Shown here piece by piece: positions 38,452-47,676 of a DNA stretch of 64,000 nucleotides. A program made the translations under genes and the position numbers. The notes below the pieces were generated by a model. It did no database searches and was not told the origin of the DNA. It worked only from the letters and a program-made list of their open reading frames with translations. Within the stretch, counting starts at the first letter, position 1; each line of letters starts with the position of its first letter. Source of the stretch: HK1 sp965215295 (GTDB lineage Bacteria > Pseudomonadota > Gammaproteobacteria > HK1); the NCBI GenBank assembly GCA_965215295.1, contig OZ244045.1, positions 3,224,001 through 3,288,000 of the forward strand, written 5' to 3'.

Positions 38452-39573
38452 CTAACGAACCTCGGTGCGTTGTCGCGCGGCTACCACGAGCTTGTCTTCG
38501 GAGTAGTGGATGGCGTGGAGATCGTCTTCGAAGCGCTCGAGTCGGAACATGGTGCCGTTCATTGGCGTTTCGGCAGCAGCGGTTGCGAAGCCTGCGATGC
38601 AATCCCAGCTATGGGTCGCGGCGACGACTTGAACGTTCCCTGCTTCCGCCGCGCCGAAAACCATGCGCCAGAGCGCAGGCTGGATCGAATAATGGATACC
38701 GTTTTCGACCTCGTCGACAAGAAGAATGCCATTGCGGCAGTTCGCGAGTGCCAAGGCTATGGTCAAGAGGCGGTTCGCACCGTCGCCGAGGCGCTTCAAG
38801 GGTACAGGCACCGATGAGGATGTGAGCTTCGCGACGACGCGACGGCCTCTGTGGGAGTACGGGCCGGAACTACCGCCGACTACGGCGAGGCGCTCGAGCG
38901 TCTCTCCAACGACGAGGCGAAGGGCCTGTATGGTGAGATTTTCGGCTTCGGTCAAAGCCACGGTGTCCCAGAGACGCGAGACGTCGTCATTGGCGAGCAG
39001 ACCGGGACCCAAGGATTCGAACTGGATGGTGGGGAACCAGGAGTCGGGGACGGATCGCAAACGGCGAAGGGGAGGATATCGTTCGGTCCGGCGGGAAAAA
39101 CGCATCGGGTCGATCGCGTGCCTGCGGCTGCGTTTACCCACGGACACCAAGAGATCCTTCGGAGGGGGCTCCAACGGAAGCAGGTTTGGGTGTTTTGTGT
39201 CCTTTTCGGCGTCGACCAGACGCAGCGAGAGACTGGGAAGCTTCTGCGAAGAGCGTATTCGAATAGCAGACGGGCTGGTCTCGCCATCGTCCGGGTTGTA
39301 GTTGTGGAACAGGGACGCGAAGTCTGGATAGAGTATCGTATCGCCGTCCTCATCATAGTCGGTGACAAATTCCTCGCGGTTGGTGAGGAGTTCGACGAGG
39401 ACTCGGAACTCACCCCTGGATGCATAGGATCGGATAGCGTCCAGAACGGTGGTCTTGCCGATGCCGTTTCCCCCGGCGAGGAGCGTAACGCGCCCGAGCC
39501 GAGGGAGTTCGAGCGAGCGTATGCCCCGGAACCCCTCTACGGAAAGCGACGGCAGATGCAATCGGGAAGTCAT
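38452..39573 (-). CDS. OLD/RecF-like AAA ATPase (defence candidate 1)
   Basis: About 373 residues from ATG 39573 (a GTG at 39606 is an alternative). The ABC-type ATPase has SVEGFRGIRSLEL, Walker A LLAGGNGIGKTTVLD, the signature region LKRLGDGANRLL, Walker B ILLVDEVENGIH and an ATHSWDC switch. No nuclease domain is fused; the TOPRIM protein follows as a separate gene. Predicted to form an ATPase sensor for the DUF3226 effector. Confidence 0.85.
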   Translation of the reverse strand: MTSRLHLPSLSVEGFRGIRSLELPRLGRVTLLAGGNGIGKTTVLDAIRSYASRGEFRVLVELLTNREEFVTDYDEDGDTILYPDFASLFHNYNPDDGETSPSAIRIRSSQKLPSLSLRLVDAEKDTKHPNLLPLEPPPKDLLVSVGKRSRRHAIDPMRFSRRTERYPPLRRLRSVPDSWFPTIQFESLGPGLLANDDVSRLWDTVALTEAENLTIQALRLVVGETLERLAVVGGSSGPYSHRGRRVVAKLTSSSVPVPLKRLGDGANRLLTIALALANCRNGILLVDEVENGIHYSIQPALWRMVFGAAEAGNVQVVAATHSWDCIAGFATAAAETPMNGTMFRLERFEDDLHAIHYSEDKLVVAARQRTEVR

Positions 39574-39866
39574 GGAGTCGTACCGTGATTTGGTGCTGGT
39601 GGACACACCGCACCGTGGGTGGACAAGTGTAATGCACGTTGCCTTGCCGTGTCCGCCCCGCCTCGGTGGTGACTGATTCGGTCATCGCGTCCGGGGCGGC
39701 GGCGATGCGATGATCGTCCGGAAGCGAGGCGCCGGCCGAAGGGAATACCGTCGGCGCTGCGAGACCCCGGGCCGGGCGGGTACGCGGGGCGGGCTCTCCC
39801 CTGATTCGTGCTTTGAGCATCCTTCCAGCCCGGGCCGGCCCGGGTGCGCGGGGCGGGTTCGTGTCC

Positions 39867-39982
39867 GGGGCGGCTCAGGCGCGCCGCCGTTTCGTCTGCG
39901 TGCCCCGTTCGCGCACCGTCGCGAGGGGCGGCTCAGGCGCGTTGCCGTTTCGTCTGCGCGCTCCGCTCGCGCACCGTCGCGA
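39867..39982. repeat. 58-bp tandem duplication at the end of the Ntn-hydrolase gene
   Basis: Two near-identical 58-bp units begin at 39867 and 39925 (GGGGCGGCTCAGGCGCG). The right unit contains the last ~16 codons and stop of the - strand Ntn hydrolase; the left one is a spare copy beyond the stop. Confidence 0.8.
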
Positions 39983-40532
39983 CGTGTACCGGATGGCCGC
40001 AGTACACGTCGTGGTCGATGGCCGCGAGCGCGGCGTCGCGCGCGATCGCTTCGGCATCGCGCTCCGACTCGTACAGGGCATGCACCGCGCCGAGCGCGAT
40101 GGGCGCGCCGGAGCCGATGGCGAAGTAGCGCTCGTAGCGCAGCACGGAGAGGTCGGAGGCGACGCCGAAGATCCCCCGCGGGCATACGACCAGAAAGGTG
40201 CTGTCGAGGCTTCCGAACGGCGAGTCCGCGTCGTCGGCCTGATCCTTGACGAAGTTGTATCGCTCGTGCAGGTCCTCCCAGAGTCGCATGAAGAACTTGA
40301 AGATGTTCACTTCGCTGTCGAGCCGGGGAAGCGCGCGTCGCCGTCCGAGCACGTCCGCGAGAATGTTCGAGTAGAGCGTCCAGCCTGTCGCCGCCATGCA
40401 GGCGTCTCCGATCTGCATGTACTTCGGTCCCGACAGGTTCGCCGCCGGCACCCGCTCGGAACCCAGGTTGGTCTGGCTGTCGGTGGCCAGCACGATCCGT
40501 GTGTTCTTGCGTACCGCGACTGCAATCGACAT
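39933..40532 (-). CDS. Proteasome-like Ntn hydrolase (HslV/BPH/Anbu-related)
   Basis: A 199-residue Ntn-hydrolase. The start is fixed by GAGGAGG six bases before the ATG. MSIAVAVRKNTRIVLATDSQ is the beta-strand start of proteasome-fold proteases; SPFGSLDSTFLVVCPRGIFG and AIGSGAPIALGAVHALY match the bacterial proteasome homologue family. After Met removal residue 1 would be Ser, not the usual Thr. The last ~15 residues are low-complexity and were shaped by the 58-bp duplication. Confidence 0.82.
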   Translation of the reverse strand: MSIAVAVRKNTRIVLATDSQTNLGSERVPAANLSGPKYMQIGDACMAATGWTLYSNILADVLGRRRALPRLDSEVNIFKFFMRLWEDLHERYNFVKDQADDADSPFGSLDSTFLVVCPRGIFGVASDLSVLRYERYFAIGSGAPIALGAVHALYESERDAEAIARDAALAAIDHDVYCGHPVHVATVRERSAQTKRQRA

Positions 40533-40662
40533 GTCGTCCTCCTCGGAAAGGTGAATTGCCGCGACGGCTCCCGGGTGCGCTCTCGGGGTCCACCCGCCCG
40601 GGTCCCGGCGGGATTCGAGAGCGGCGGGTAGCGCAGGCGCCCGCGCTGCCGCGTGCGGTGGT

Positions 40663-41877
40663 TCAGAGCAGCGCCTGATACGTCAATGCCCGCAGCTCGC
40701 GACGGATCGGATAGGTCGATGACGGCATGAGCTGGGTGAGCAGCAGCACGATCAGGTCTTCGGCCGGATCGACCCAGAACGCGGTGCTCGCCATGCCGCC
40801 CCACGCGTACTCGCCCGGCGAGCCGACGATCCGGGCCTTGGCCGGGTCGAGCATCACCGACACCCCGAGCCCGAAGCCGATTCCCGCGAAGGGCATCTCC
40901 GCGAACCGTGGCCGGCCCATGTCGGCCAGATCGCCGGGCAGGTGGTTCATCGTCATGAGCTCGACGCTCTTGCGTCCGAGCACCCGGACGCCTTCGAGCG
41001 TTCCGCGTCCGCGCAGCATCCGCATGAACCGAAGGTAGTCCGTCGCGGTGGAGACGAGCCCACCGCCGCCCGACAGGGTGACCGCGGGCTCGAGGAAGCG
41101 ACTGCCGTCGGCCGGCTCGGCCAGCGCGAGTCCGCCGTCGCTGGACCGCATGTAGCACGACGCCAGCCGATCGGCCTGTCCGCTTCGCACCTGGAAGCCG
41201 GTGTCGTGCATGCCGAGCGGATGGAGGATGCGTTCGGCGAGGAAACGGTCGAGCGGCACGCCGGACCAGATCTCGACGAGTCGGCCGAGCACGTCGGTGG
41301 AGACGCTGTAGTTCCAGCGCGTCCCCGGCTGGAAGACGAGAGGCTGGGCGGCCGCCGCCTCCACCACCTCGGCGAGCGGCCCGACATGGGCGTTGAACTC
41401 GATGTTCCGCTCGCGATAGAGCGCATCGACGGCATGCTCGTGCTGGAATCCGTACGTGAGCCCCGAGGTGTGAGTCATCAGGTCGTGCACGGTGATGGGG
41501 CGCGCGAGGTGTTCGGTCGTGAACGACTCGGCGTCGCCGCCTGCGAATACCTTCGTGTCGGCGAACGCCGGGATGAACGTCGCGACCGGATCGTCGAGCT
41601 GGAAGCGGCCTTCCTCGTAGAGCATCAGGGCGGCGACGGTCGTGATCGGCTTCGTCATCGAGTAGATGCGGTAGATGGTGTCGGGCTCGACCGCGCGCCC
41701 GGCGCCGACGTCGCGGTATCCGCAGGTCTCGAACCAGGCGAGGCGGTCGTCACGCACGATGGCGACGAGTAGCCCGGGCAGCCTTCCGGAATCCACCCAG
41801 CGCTGCATCCACTGTGCGATGCGGGCGAGATGCGGCGTCGAAAGCCCGACGTCCTCGGGCCGGGTGTCGGTCTGCAT
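40663..41877 (-). CDS. Beta-lactamase-family serine hydrolase (class C-like esterase)
   Basis: A 404-residue protein starting at ATG 41877. The SxxK nucleophile is IYSMTKPITT, and the second motif appears as WNYSVSTDVLG. No signal peptide is seen, so it is probably a cytoplasmic EstB-type esterase or peptidase rather than a beta-lactamase. Substrate unknown. Confidence 0.88.
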   Translation of the reverse strand: MQTDTRPEDVGLSTPHLARIAQWMQRWVDSGRLPGLLVAIVRDDRLAWFETCGYRDVGAGRAVEPDTIYRIYSMTKPITTVAALMLYEEGRFQLDDPVATFIPAFADTKVFAGGDAESFTTEHLARPITVHDLMTHTSGLTYGFQHEHAVDALYRERNIEFNAHVGPLAEVVEAAAAQPLVFQPGTRWNYSVSTDVLGRLVEIWSGVPLDRFLAERILHPLGMHDTGFQVRSGQADRLASCYMRSSDGGLALAEPADGSRFLEPAVTLSGGGGLVSTATDYLRFMRMLRGRGTLEGVRVLGRKSVELMTMNHLPGDLADMGRPRFAEMPFAGIGFGLGVSVMLDPAKARIVGSPGEYAWGGMASTAFWVDPAEDLIVLLLTQLMPSSTYPIRRELRALTYQALL

Positions 41878-42401
41878 CACCTGGTGTCCGACTTGGTGTC
41901 CGCGGATGGAGCGGGGGCGTCGGAGCGGGCCGCCGCGCCGGCCGGCACGGCGGGCATCGGCGCCGTTCGGTCTGTCGCTCGCCACCCCTGGTGGTCGGTC
42001 GTATTCATGGATGGATGCGCAATCGCCCGGCGGCTGCCGTGATGGGACCGGACTCCGGGCGGGCAGGGTCCGGAACCGTGGAGCGCCGAGAATAGCGTAC
42101 CGTGGAGAGCGCCTCACCCGTGCCGACCGCTCCGCACCCGGATGCCGGCCCGCCGGCGTCCGGGGCGTCGGGCCACATCGCGCCCTTCCATCCGGTTCCG
42201 GCCCGCCGGCCCGCCGGCGTCCAGTGCATCGACGGACGAACGGGACGCCAGGTTCATCGAGCCGGGCTCGGGCCGTGTCCTCCGGGCGGCCCGGGTGGTG
42301 CAGGCTCGTGCCGCATCGAAGTCTTGGCCGCCGATGGTTCCCGGCATGTGCCCCGCCGAGCCCGCCGGCATGCGTTCGGCGAGGACGCCGCGTCCGCGAT
42401 C
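41878..42401. other. Intergenic region, no gene seen
   Basis: High-GC DNA with short direct repeats (CCGGCCCGCCGGCGTCC near 42143 and 42208). The ORFs here are overlapping random frames. The right part is 3' flank of the histidine phosphatase gene. Confidence 0.5.
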
Positions 42402-43007
42402 TCAGGCTGATTCCGGCCGTGGCCCGAGAAGCTCGATGCGGGCCACCACGAAATCCCCGTCCCGGCCCGAATCGGCGAGGGTGGTGCGCAGGAGCGCGCC
42501 GTTCGGCAACGAGGCGCCCCCTTCGCGGCTCGCGTGTTCCATCAGGATGCGCGCGACGCCGCGGCTGGAGACAATCAGGGGCCATTGCGCGCAAAGCGGC
42601 GCGAGGGTGCGGAAGGCGGCGAGCACTCGCGCCCGGAAGACGGCGCTGGATTCACCGCCCGGTGGGGTCTCGCCCGCGGCGAGCGCGGGCTGCGTCGCCT
42701 CGACGCTCTGACCGTTCCAGGCCCCGAGCCGGCGTTCGGTCAGGCTCGGCACCGTTCGGACCTCGAGACCGAGCCGGGTGTTCAGCAGCTCGGCGGTCTC
42801 GACCGTACGAGACAGGGGGGAGGTGAGTATCAGCCCCGGCGTCAGGCCAAGCCGGTGCAGCCTCGACTCCGCTTCCCGGGCTTGCTCGCGGCCAAGCTCC
42901 GTCAGGTGCGTATCGCTCTCCGCGCCGGAACGCACGCCGTCACGGTTCGCGACGGTCTGTCCGTGACGGATGAAGAAGAATCCGGACTCGGAGGCTCCGC
43001 CAGTCAT
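42402..43007 (-). CDS. Histidine phosphatase (phosphoglycerate-mutase) family protein with altered active site
   Basis: A 201-residue protein starting at ATG 43007. The RHG motif is present (FFFIRHGQT), as are the SPLSRTVETAELL phosphate-pocket Arg and the acid/base Glu region LTERRLGAWNG. The second catalytic His, normally in VSHGG, is replaced: IVSSRGVARIL. It may be a non-catalytic phospho-binding protein or a decayed enzyme. It is divergent from the aldehyde dehydrogenase gene. Confidence 0.82.
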   Translation of the reverse strand: MTGGASESGFFFIRHGQTVANRDGVRSGAESDTHLTELGREQAREAESRLHRLGLTPGLILTSPLSRTVETAELLNTRLGLEVRTVPSLTERRLGAWNGQSVEATQPALAAGETPPGGESSAVFRARVLAAFRTLAPLCAQWPLIVSSRGVARILMEHASREGGASLPNGALLRTTLADSGRDGDFVVARIELLGPRPESA

Positions 43008-43195
43008 CGGGACGCACCCCTCTTCGGCCAGTCGGCGGCCGGTCGGGTCCGAATCTACGCCGAAGGGCCGGCCGTCGCACCCCCGGCGCGCGGCTTCACG
43101 GCTCGAGTCCCCGGGTTCGAAACGTCCGGAATCGGGCGACGGGTTCCCGTCTTCGAGGTCTCGGGGCAGCCGGCGCCACGGCCTTCGGACCGGCG

Positions 43196-43225
43196 ACCGG
43201 TTGATCACTCACCGGTTGATCACTC
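43196..43225. repeat. Perfect 15-bp direct tandem repeat in a divergent promoter region
   Basis: ACCGGTTGATCACTC occurs twice with no spacer, between the divergent histidine phosphatase and aldehyde dehydrogenase genes. Each unit contains the palindrome TGATCA. It could be a two-site operator or a simple slippage product. Confidence 0.6.
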
Positions 43226-43275
43226 GCCGTCACCCGTGCACGCTTTCGCCGTCCCCGAACCGGAGCGTCCCCGCC

Positions 43276-44754
43276 ATGCAGGAGTCCGTCGTTCCCGACA
43301 CGCACCGAATGTTGCTCGCCGGCGAGCGCGTCGACAGCGCTTCCGGCGAGACCATCCCGGTCCGGAATCCCGCGAACCGGAGCGTGTTCGCCCATGTGCC
43401 GCGCGCCGGCGCCGAGGACGTCGACCGGGCGGTGAAGGCCGCGACCGAGGCGTTCGCAAGCTGGCGCGACGTGCCGCCGCGCGACCGGGGCCGGATGCTG
43501 CTCCGGATCGCGGACGCCGTCGAGGCGAACGCCGAGGCGCTCGCGCGCACCATCGCCACCGAGACCGGCAATGCGCTCCGCACCCAGGCGCGGGGGGAGG
43601 CGGGACTGACCGCGGACATCTTCCGCTACTTCGGGGGCCTCGCCAGCGAGCTCAAGGGCGAGACCCTGCCTCTCGGCGAGCACCTGCTCAGCTACTCGCG
43701 GCGCGAGCCCATCGGGGTGGTGGGCGCGATCATTCCCTGGAACGCGCCGGTGCTGCTGGCGGCGCTCAAGATCGCCCCCGCCCTCTGCACCGGCAACACC
43801 GTGGTGCTGAAAGCGGCCGAGGATGCGCCGCTCGGGGTGCTCATGCTCGCCGGCACGTGCCAGGAGCACCTGCCGCCGTCGGTGCTCAACGTCCTCACCG
43901 GCTACGGCGAGGACTGCGGCGCCGCGCTCGCCGCCCACCCGGGGATACGCAAGCTGTCCTTTACCGGTTCCACCGAGGTCGGGAAGCTCGTCATGGAGCA
44001 GGCGGCCCGGCGCATCGTGCCGGTGTCGCTGGAGCTGGGCGGCAAGAGCCCGTCGATCGTGTTCCCCGATGCGAACGAGGACTGGGCGGTCGAGGGCATC
44101 ATCGGGGCGATGCGCTTCACCCGCCAGAGCCAGTCCTGTACCGCGGGCTCGCGCCTCTTCCTGCATGCGAACATCTTCGACGAGTTCCTGGAGAAGCTCG
44201 TCGCCCGCACCTCGAAGCTCAGGCTGGGGGACCCGCTCGACGAGTCGACCGACATGGGCGCCATCATCAACGAGAAGCAGTTCACGAAGGTGTGCGGCTA
44301 CATCGAGGAAGGGCTCGGGCGCTCGGACGCGCGGCTCGCGATGGGCGGGCTTCCGCCGGAGACCGGGCCGTTGAGCGAAGGGTTCTTCGCCCGCCCCACC
44401 ATCTTCGCGGACGCCTCGAACGACTGGCGCCTCGCCCGCGAGGAGATCTTCGGCCCGGTGCTGGTGGCAATCCGCTGGGAGGACGTCGAGGACGCGGTCC
44501 GGATGGCGAACGACAGCCACTACGGGCTCGCCGCCTTCGTGTGGTCGCGCGACATCGGGCAGGCGCTGCGCACCGCCCACCGGGTCGAGGCGGGCTGGGT
44601 GCAGGTCAACCAGGGTGCGGGGCAGGTGCTCGGCCAGTCCTACGGCGGCGTCAAGCAGAGCGGGATCGGTCGCGAGTTCTCCCTGGAGGGGATGCTCGAC
44701 AGCTTCACGCAGAAGAAGAGCGTCACCGTGAACCTGGGTCTCCCTGCCCCGTAG
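43276..44754 (+). CDS. Aldehyde dehydrogenase (NAD(P)+)
   Basis: A 492-residue ALDH starting at ATG 43276. Motifs: PWNAPVLLAALKIAPAL, the NAD-binding FTGSTEVGK, general base Glu in SLELGGKSP, catalytic Cys in SQSCTAGSR, and the EEIFGPV and cofactor-domain YGLAAFVWS regions. It oxidises an aldehyde to the acid; the specific substrate (betaine, aromatic or other) is not evident. The longer in-frame ORF upstream is non-coding repeat-bearing DNA. Confidence 0.93.
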   Translation: MQESVVPDTHRMLLAGERVDSASGETIPVRNPANRSVFAHVPRAGAEDVDRAVKAATEAFASWRDVPPRDRGRMLLRIADAVEANAEALARTIATETGNALRTQARGEAGLTADIFRYFGGLASELKGETLPLGEHLLSYSRREPIGVVGAIIPWNAPVLLAALKIAPALCTGNTVVLKAAEDAPLGVLMLAGTCQEHLPPSVLNVLTGYGEDCGAALAAHPGIRKLSFTGSTEVGKLVMEQAARRIVPVSLELGGKSPSIVFPDANEDWAVEGIIGAMRFTRQSQSCTAGSRLFLHANIFDEFLEKLVARTSKLRLGDPLDESTDMGAIINEKQFTKVCGYIEEGLGRSDARLAMGGLPPETGPLSEGFFARPTIFADASNDWRLAREEIFGPVLVAIRWEDVEDAVRMANDSHYGLAAFVWSRDIGQALRTAHRVEAGWVQVNQGAGQVLGQSYGGVKQSGIGREFSLEGMLDSFTQKKSVTVNLGLPAP

Positions 44755-44849
44755 CGGCCATCGCGATTGCGAGCCTGACCGTGTCGTGGACGGGCTGGAC
44801 CTGACCGGAGCACCGCATGTGATTGGAGTCATGAACCACAGGAGGCGCC

Positions 44850-45038
44850 ATGCCTGATCTCGACATCGCCGATTGCATCAACGAGACCTGCCCGTGGTCG
44901 GGCAGACCGGTGCAAGCCGACTCGCTTGCCGAGTACGACGGCCATGTCGTCGGGTTCTGCAACACAGGCTGCCGCGACAAGTTCGAGAGCGCGGTGCGCC
45001 ACTTCGAGGACGCGAGGGCGTCAGCCGCCACGCGATAA
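44850..45038 (+). CDS. Small Cys-rich YHS/TRASH-like protein
   Basis: A 62-residue protein: DCINETCPWSGRPVQADSL, then GHVVGFCNTGCRDKF, two Cys pairs that could bind a metal. It begins at ATG 44850 with AGGAGG six bases upstream. Similar small proteins are common in proteobacteria without known function. It follows the aldehyde dehydrogenase by 95 bp. Confidence 0.75.
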   Translation: MPDLDIADCINETCPWSGRPVQADSLAEYDGHVVGFCNTGCRDKFESAVRHFEDARASAATR

Positions 45039-45133
45039 TGCTGCGCTTCCGCCCGCCATGCGTCCATCCTTGAGGCTCGGTGTGTCTGTCGGAGAGCGAA
45101 AGGCGACTCATCATCCCTGTTCGGACGGCGATC

Positions 45134-46048
45134 ATGGATGAAGACGGGAGATCGATGCCGGCGCCTGCCGGGGCGCGCCTCCCCGACAGCGAGCTGTCCG
45201 CGCTCGTCGAACGCTCGGATCGCAAGGGTCTCGCCCGTCTCGTCCTCCATGTCCTGGCGATCGCCGCGGCGGGAACGGTCTACGCGAGCACGTTCGGGAC
45301 CGCGTGGATGCTCCCGGCCGCGTGGCTCTACGGTACGGCCCTCGTCTTCCTCTTCGCGCCGCTGCACGAGACGGTGCACTTCACCGCCTTTCGAAGCCGG
45401 TGGATCAACCGCGTGGTGGCGGCGGTCTGTGGATGGATTCTCGTGCTCCCGCCGCGCTACTTCCGCGCGTTCCACCTGGAGCATCACCGCTACACGCAGG
45501 ATCCGGAACGCGACCCCGAGCTCGCCGTCGCGCCGCCGGGAACCTGGTCCGGCTATCTGTGGCGGGTGAGCGGCTTCCACTACTGGACGTCCCGGGCTCG
45601 AACCATGCTGGAGCACGCCGCCGGAAGGGTGGCGGAGCCATGCGTCGCGCCGTCGGAGCGCACCGCGGTGGTCCGGGAGGCGCGTCTCCATCTCGCGAGC
45701 TACGTCGCGCTCGCCGCGCTCTCGGCCGCCACCGGCAGCTCGGCGTTGCTCTGGTTCTGGGTCGTGCCGGCGATGCTCGGCCAGCCCATGCTGAGGCTCT
45801 ACCTGCTCGCCGAGCACACCGGCTGCCCGATGGTCCCGGACATGCTCGCGAACTCGCGCACCGTCCGCACCAACGCCATCGTGCGCTTCCTCGCCTGGAA
45901 CATGCCCTACCACGCAGAGCATCACGCCTGTGCGGCGATTCCCTTCCACGCACTGCCCCGGGCCCATGCCGCGCTCGCTCCGCACGTCCGGATGCAGTCG
46001 AGCGGGTACGCGAGCGTGCACCGGGAGCTGATTCGAAGCCTGCGGTAG
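45134..46048 (+). CDS. Membrane fatty acid desaturase-like protein
   Basis: About 304 residues from ATG 45134 (an in-frame start at 45080 would add 18). Three His boxes: HETVH, HLEHH and HAEHH, the di-iron ligands of membrane desaturases/hydroxylases. Four hydrophobic segments surround them (VLHVLAIAAAGTVYA, WLYGTALVFLFAPL, VVAAVCGWILVLPP, LLWFWVVPAMLG). The substrate may be a fatty acid or a carotenoid-type lipid. Confidence 0.88.
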   Translation: MDEDGRSMPAPAGARLPDSELSALVERSDRKGLARLVLHVLAIAAAGTVYASTFGTAWMLPAAWLYGTALVFLFAPLHETVHFTAFRSRWINRVVAAVCGWILVLPPRYFRAFHLEHHRYTQDPERDPELAVAPPGTWSGYLWRVSGFHYWTSRARTMLEHAAGRVAEPCVAPSERTAVVREARLHLASYVALAALSAATGSSALLWFWVVPAMLGQPMLRLYLLAEHTGCPMVPDMLANSRTVRTNAIVRFLAWNMPYHAEHHACAAIPFHALPRAHAALAPHVRMQSSGYASVHRELIRSLR

Positions 46049-46063
46049 CGCGCACGTCGCCGA

Positions 46064-46293
46064 TGCCCGGATGAACCGATCCGGGCGCGCCGCGGTCTTC
46101 ACGTGACACGGGATCCTTCGGAGCCGCCCATGCCCGCCACTCGCACCCTCGTCCTCGCCTTCGGTCTCATCCTGCTGGTGCCCGGATGAACCGATCCGGA
46201 CGCGCCGCGGTCTTCACGTGACACGGGATCCTTCGGAGCCGCCCATGCCCGCCACTCGCACCCTCGTCCTCGCCTTCGGTTTCATCCTGCTGG
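46064..46293. repeat. 115-bp tandem duplication over the start of the DUF3179 gene
   Basis: Two 115-bp copies (46064-46178 and 46179-46293) differ at about two bases. Each contains the ribosome-binding region and first ~16 codons of the DUF3179 gene. The left copy forms a 19-codon ORF ending in TGA within the second copy. Confidence 0.92.
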
Positions 46294-47612
46294 CCGGGGC
46301 CGCGTCCCCGCGGGCGGCCGAAGTCACCGACCGCACCGTCATCCGGGCGTTCCTCACCCTTGTCGCGGGGGAGGAGGGCGACAAGGCGGACGCGCTGGAT
46401 CTGATCGAGTCCACCTGGGAACCGTCGTACCTGGCGATGGCGCTCGACGTCATGCGCCTGATCCGCAGTCCGGCGACCTCCGCCACTTTGCTGGGGCTCC
46501 TCGAGAGCAATGTCGGCGGGGGGCACGGCTACGACCTCGGCGCATGGCAGCGCGCGATGTGGAACGCCCCCGAGGCCCGGCACCCTCGCTACGCCGCCTT
46601 CAAGGGCGCGCTCCATGGCTTCATGGACCCACGCTTCTCCGCGTACTTCGACGAGGTGGGCGAGCCGTCGATCCGGCTCGACGAGATCGTGTGGGGCGGG
46701 GTCAGGCAGGACGGCATCCCGCCGCTGCGCAATCCGGCGATGCTCGCCGCGGACGACGCCGGATACCTCGAAGACGGCCACGTCGTGTTCGGCATCTCGG
46801 TCAACGGCGATGCCCGCGCCTACCCGAAGCGCATCCTGGCCTGGCACGAGATGTTCGTCGACGTGGTCGGCGGCGTGCCGGTCGCGGGCGTGTACTGCAC
46901 CCTCTGCGGCACCGTGATCCTCTATCGCACCGAGCACGATGGAGTGAACCACGCGCTCGGCACGAGCGGCTTCCTCTACCGTTCGAACAAGCTCATGTAC
47001 GACCGGGCCACCCAGTCGCTGTGGAGCACGATGCGCGGGACACCGGTGGTCGGGCCGCTGGCGGGGAAGGACATCGTGCTCGATCGCGGCAGCGTGGTGA
47101 CCACCACCTGGGGGGAGTGGCGGCGGCGCCACCCCGGCACCAGGGTGCTCTCCCTCGATACCGGCCACCGGCGCGACTATGCCGAAGGCGCCGCCTACCG
47201 CGACTACTTCGCGACCGACGCGCTGATGTTCCAGGTCCCGGTCCTCGATACGCGGCTCGGGAACAAGGACGAGGTGTTCACGGTGCTGCTCGCCGCCCAC
47301 CCCGGCCGGCCCCTCGCGATCTCCGCCGACTACCTCGCCGCGCACCCCGTCCATCACGACGCGATCGAGGACACCGCGCTCGTGGTGCTCACCGACCCAT
47401 CGGGCGCCAACCGCGCCTACGGGAGCGAAGACGTGACGTTCACCGGCTACGACGGCGACCGGAGCGTGCGGGACGGCACCGGCGTGACGTGGACGATGGA
47501 CGAGCACACCCTCACCGCCGAGGACGGGCGAGTGCTCCACCGCCTCCCCGCGCAGCGCGCGTTCTGGTTCGGCTGGTACTCGGCCTTTCCGCACACGCGC
47601 CTGGTGCGGTAG
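46245..47612 (+). CDS. DUF3179 domain-containing exported protein
   Basis: A 455-residue protein with a signal peptide (TRTLVLAFGFILLAGAASPRA). DUF3179 hallmarks: FGISVNGDARAYPKRILAWHE, VAGVYCTLCGTVILY with a CxxC pair, SGFLYRSNKLMYDR and SLWSTMRGTPV. The family is widespread, secreted or membrane-attached, and of unknown function. The start at 46245 lies in the right-hand copy of the duplication. Confidence 0.92.
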   Translation: MPATRTLVLAFGFILLAGAASPRAAEVTDRTVIRAFLTLVAGEEGDKADALDLIESTWEPSYLAMALDVMRLIRSPATSATLLGLLESNVGGGHGYDLGAWQRAMWNAPEARHPRYAAFKGALHGFMDPRFSAYFDEVGEPSIRLDEIVWGGVRQDGIPPLRNPAMLAADDAGYLEDGHVVFGISVNGDARAYPKRILAWHEMFVDVVGGVPVAGVYCTLCGTVILYRTEHDGVNHALGTSGFLYRSNKLMYDRATQSLWSTMRGTPVVGPLAGKDIVLDRGSVVTTTWGEWRRRHPGTRVLSLDTGHRRDYAEGAAYRDYFATDALMFQVPVLDTRLGNKDEVFTVLLAAHPGRPLAISADYLAAHPVHHDAIEDTALVVLTDPSGANRAYGSEDVTFTGYDGDRSVRDGTGVTWTMDEHTLTAEDGRVLHRLPAQRAFWFGWYSAFPHTRLVR

Positions 47613-47676
47613 CGCATCGGGGTCCGGGGGCCGAGTGTGTTGGAGTGTGTACACTCGCATGCATCGGAGATCGGCC

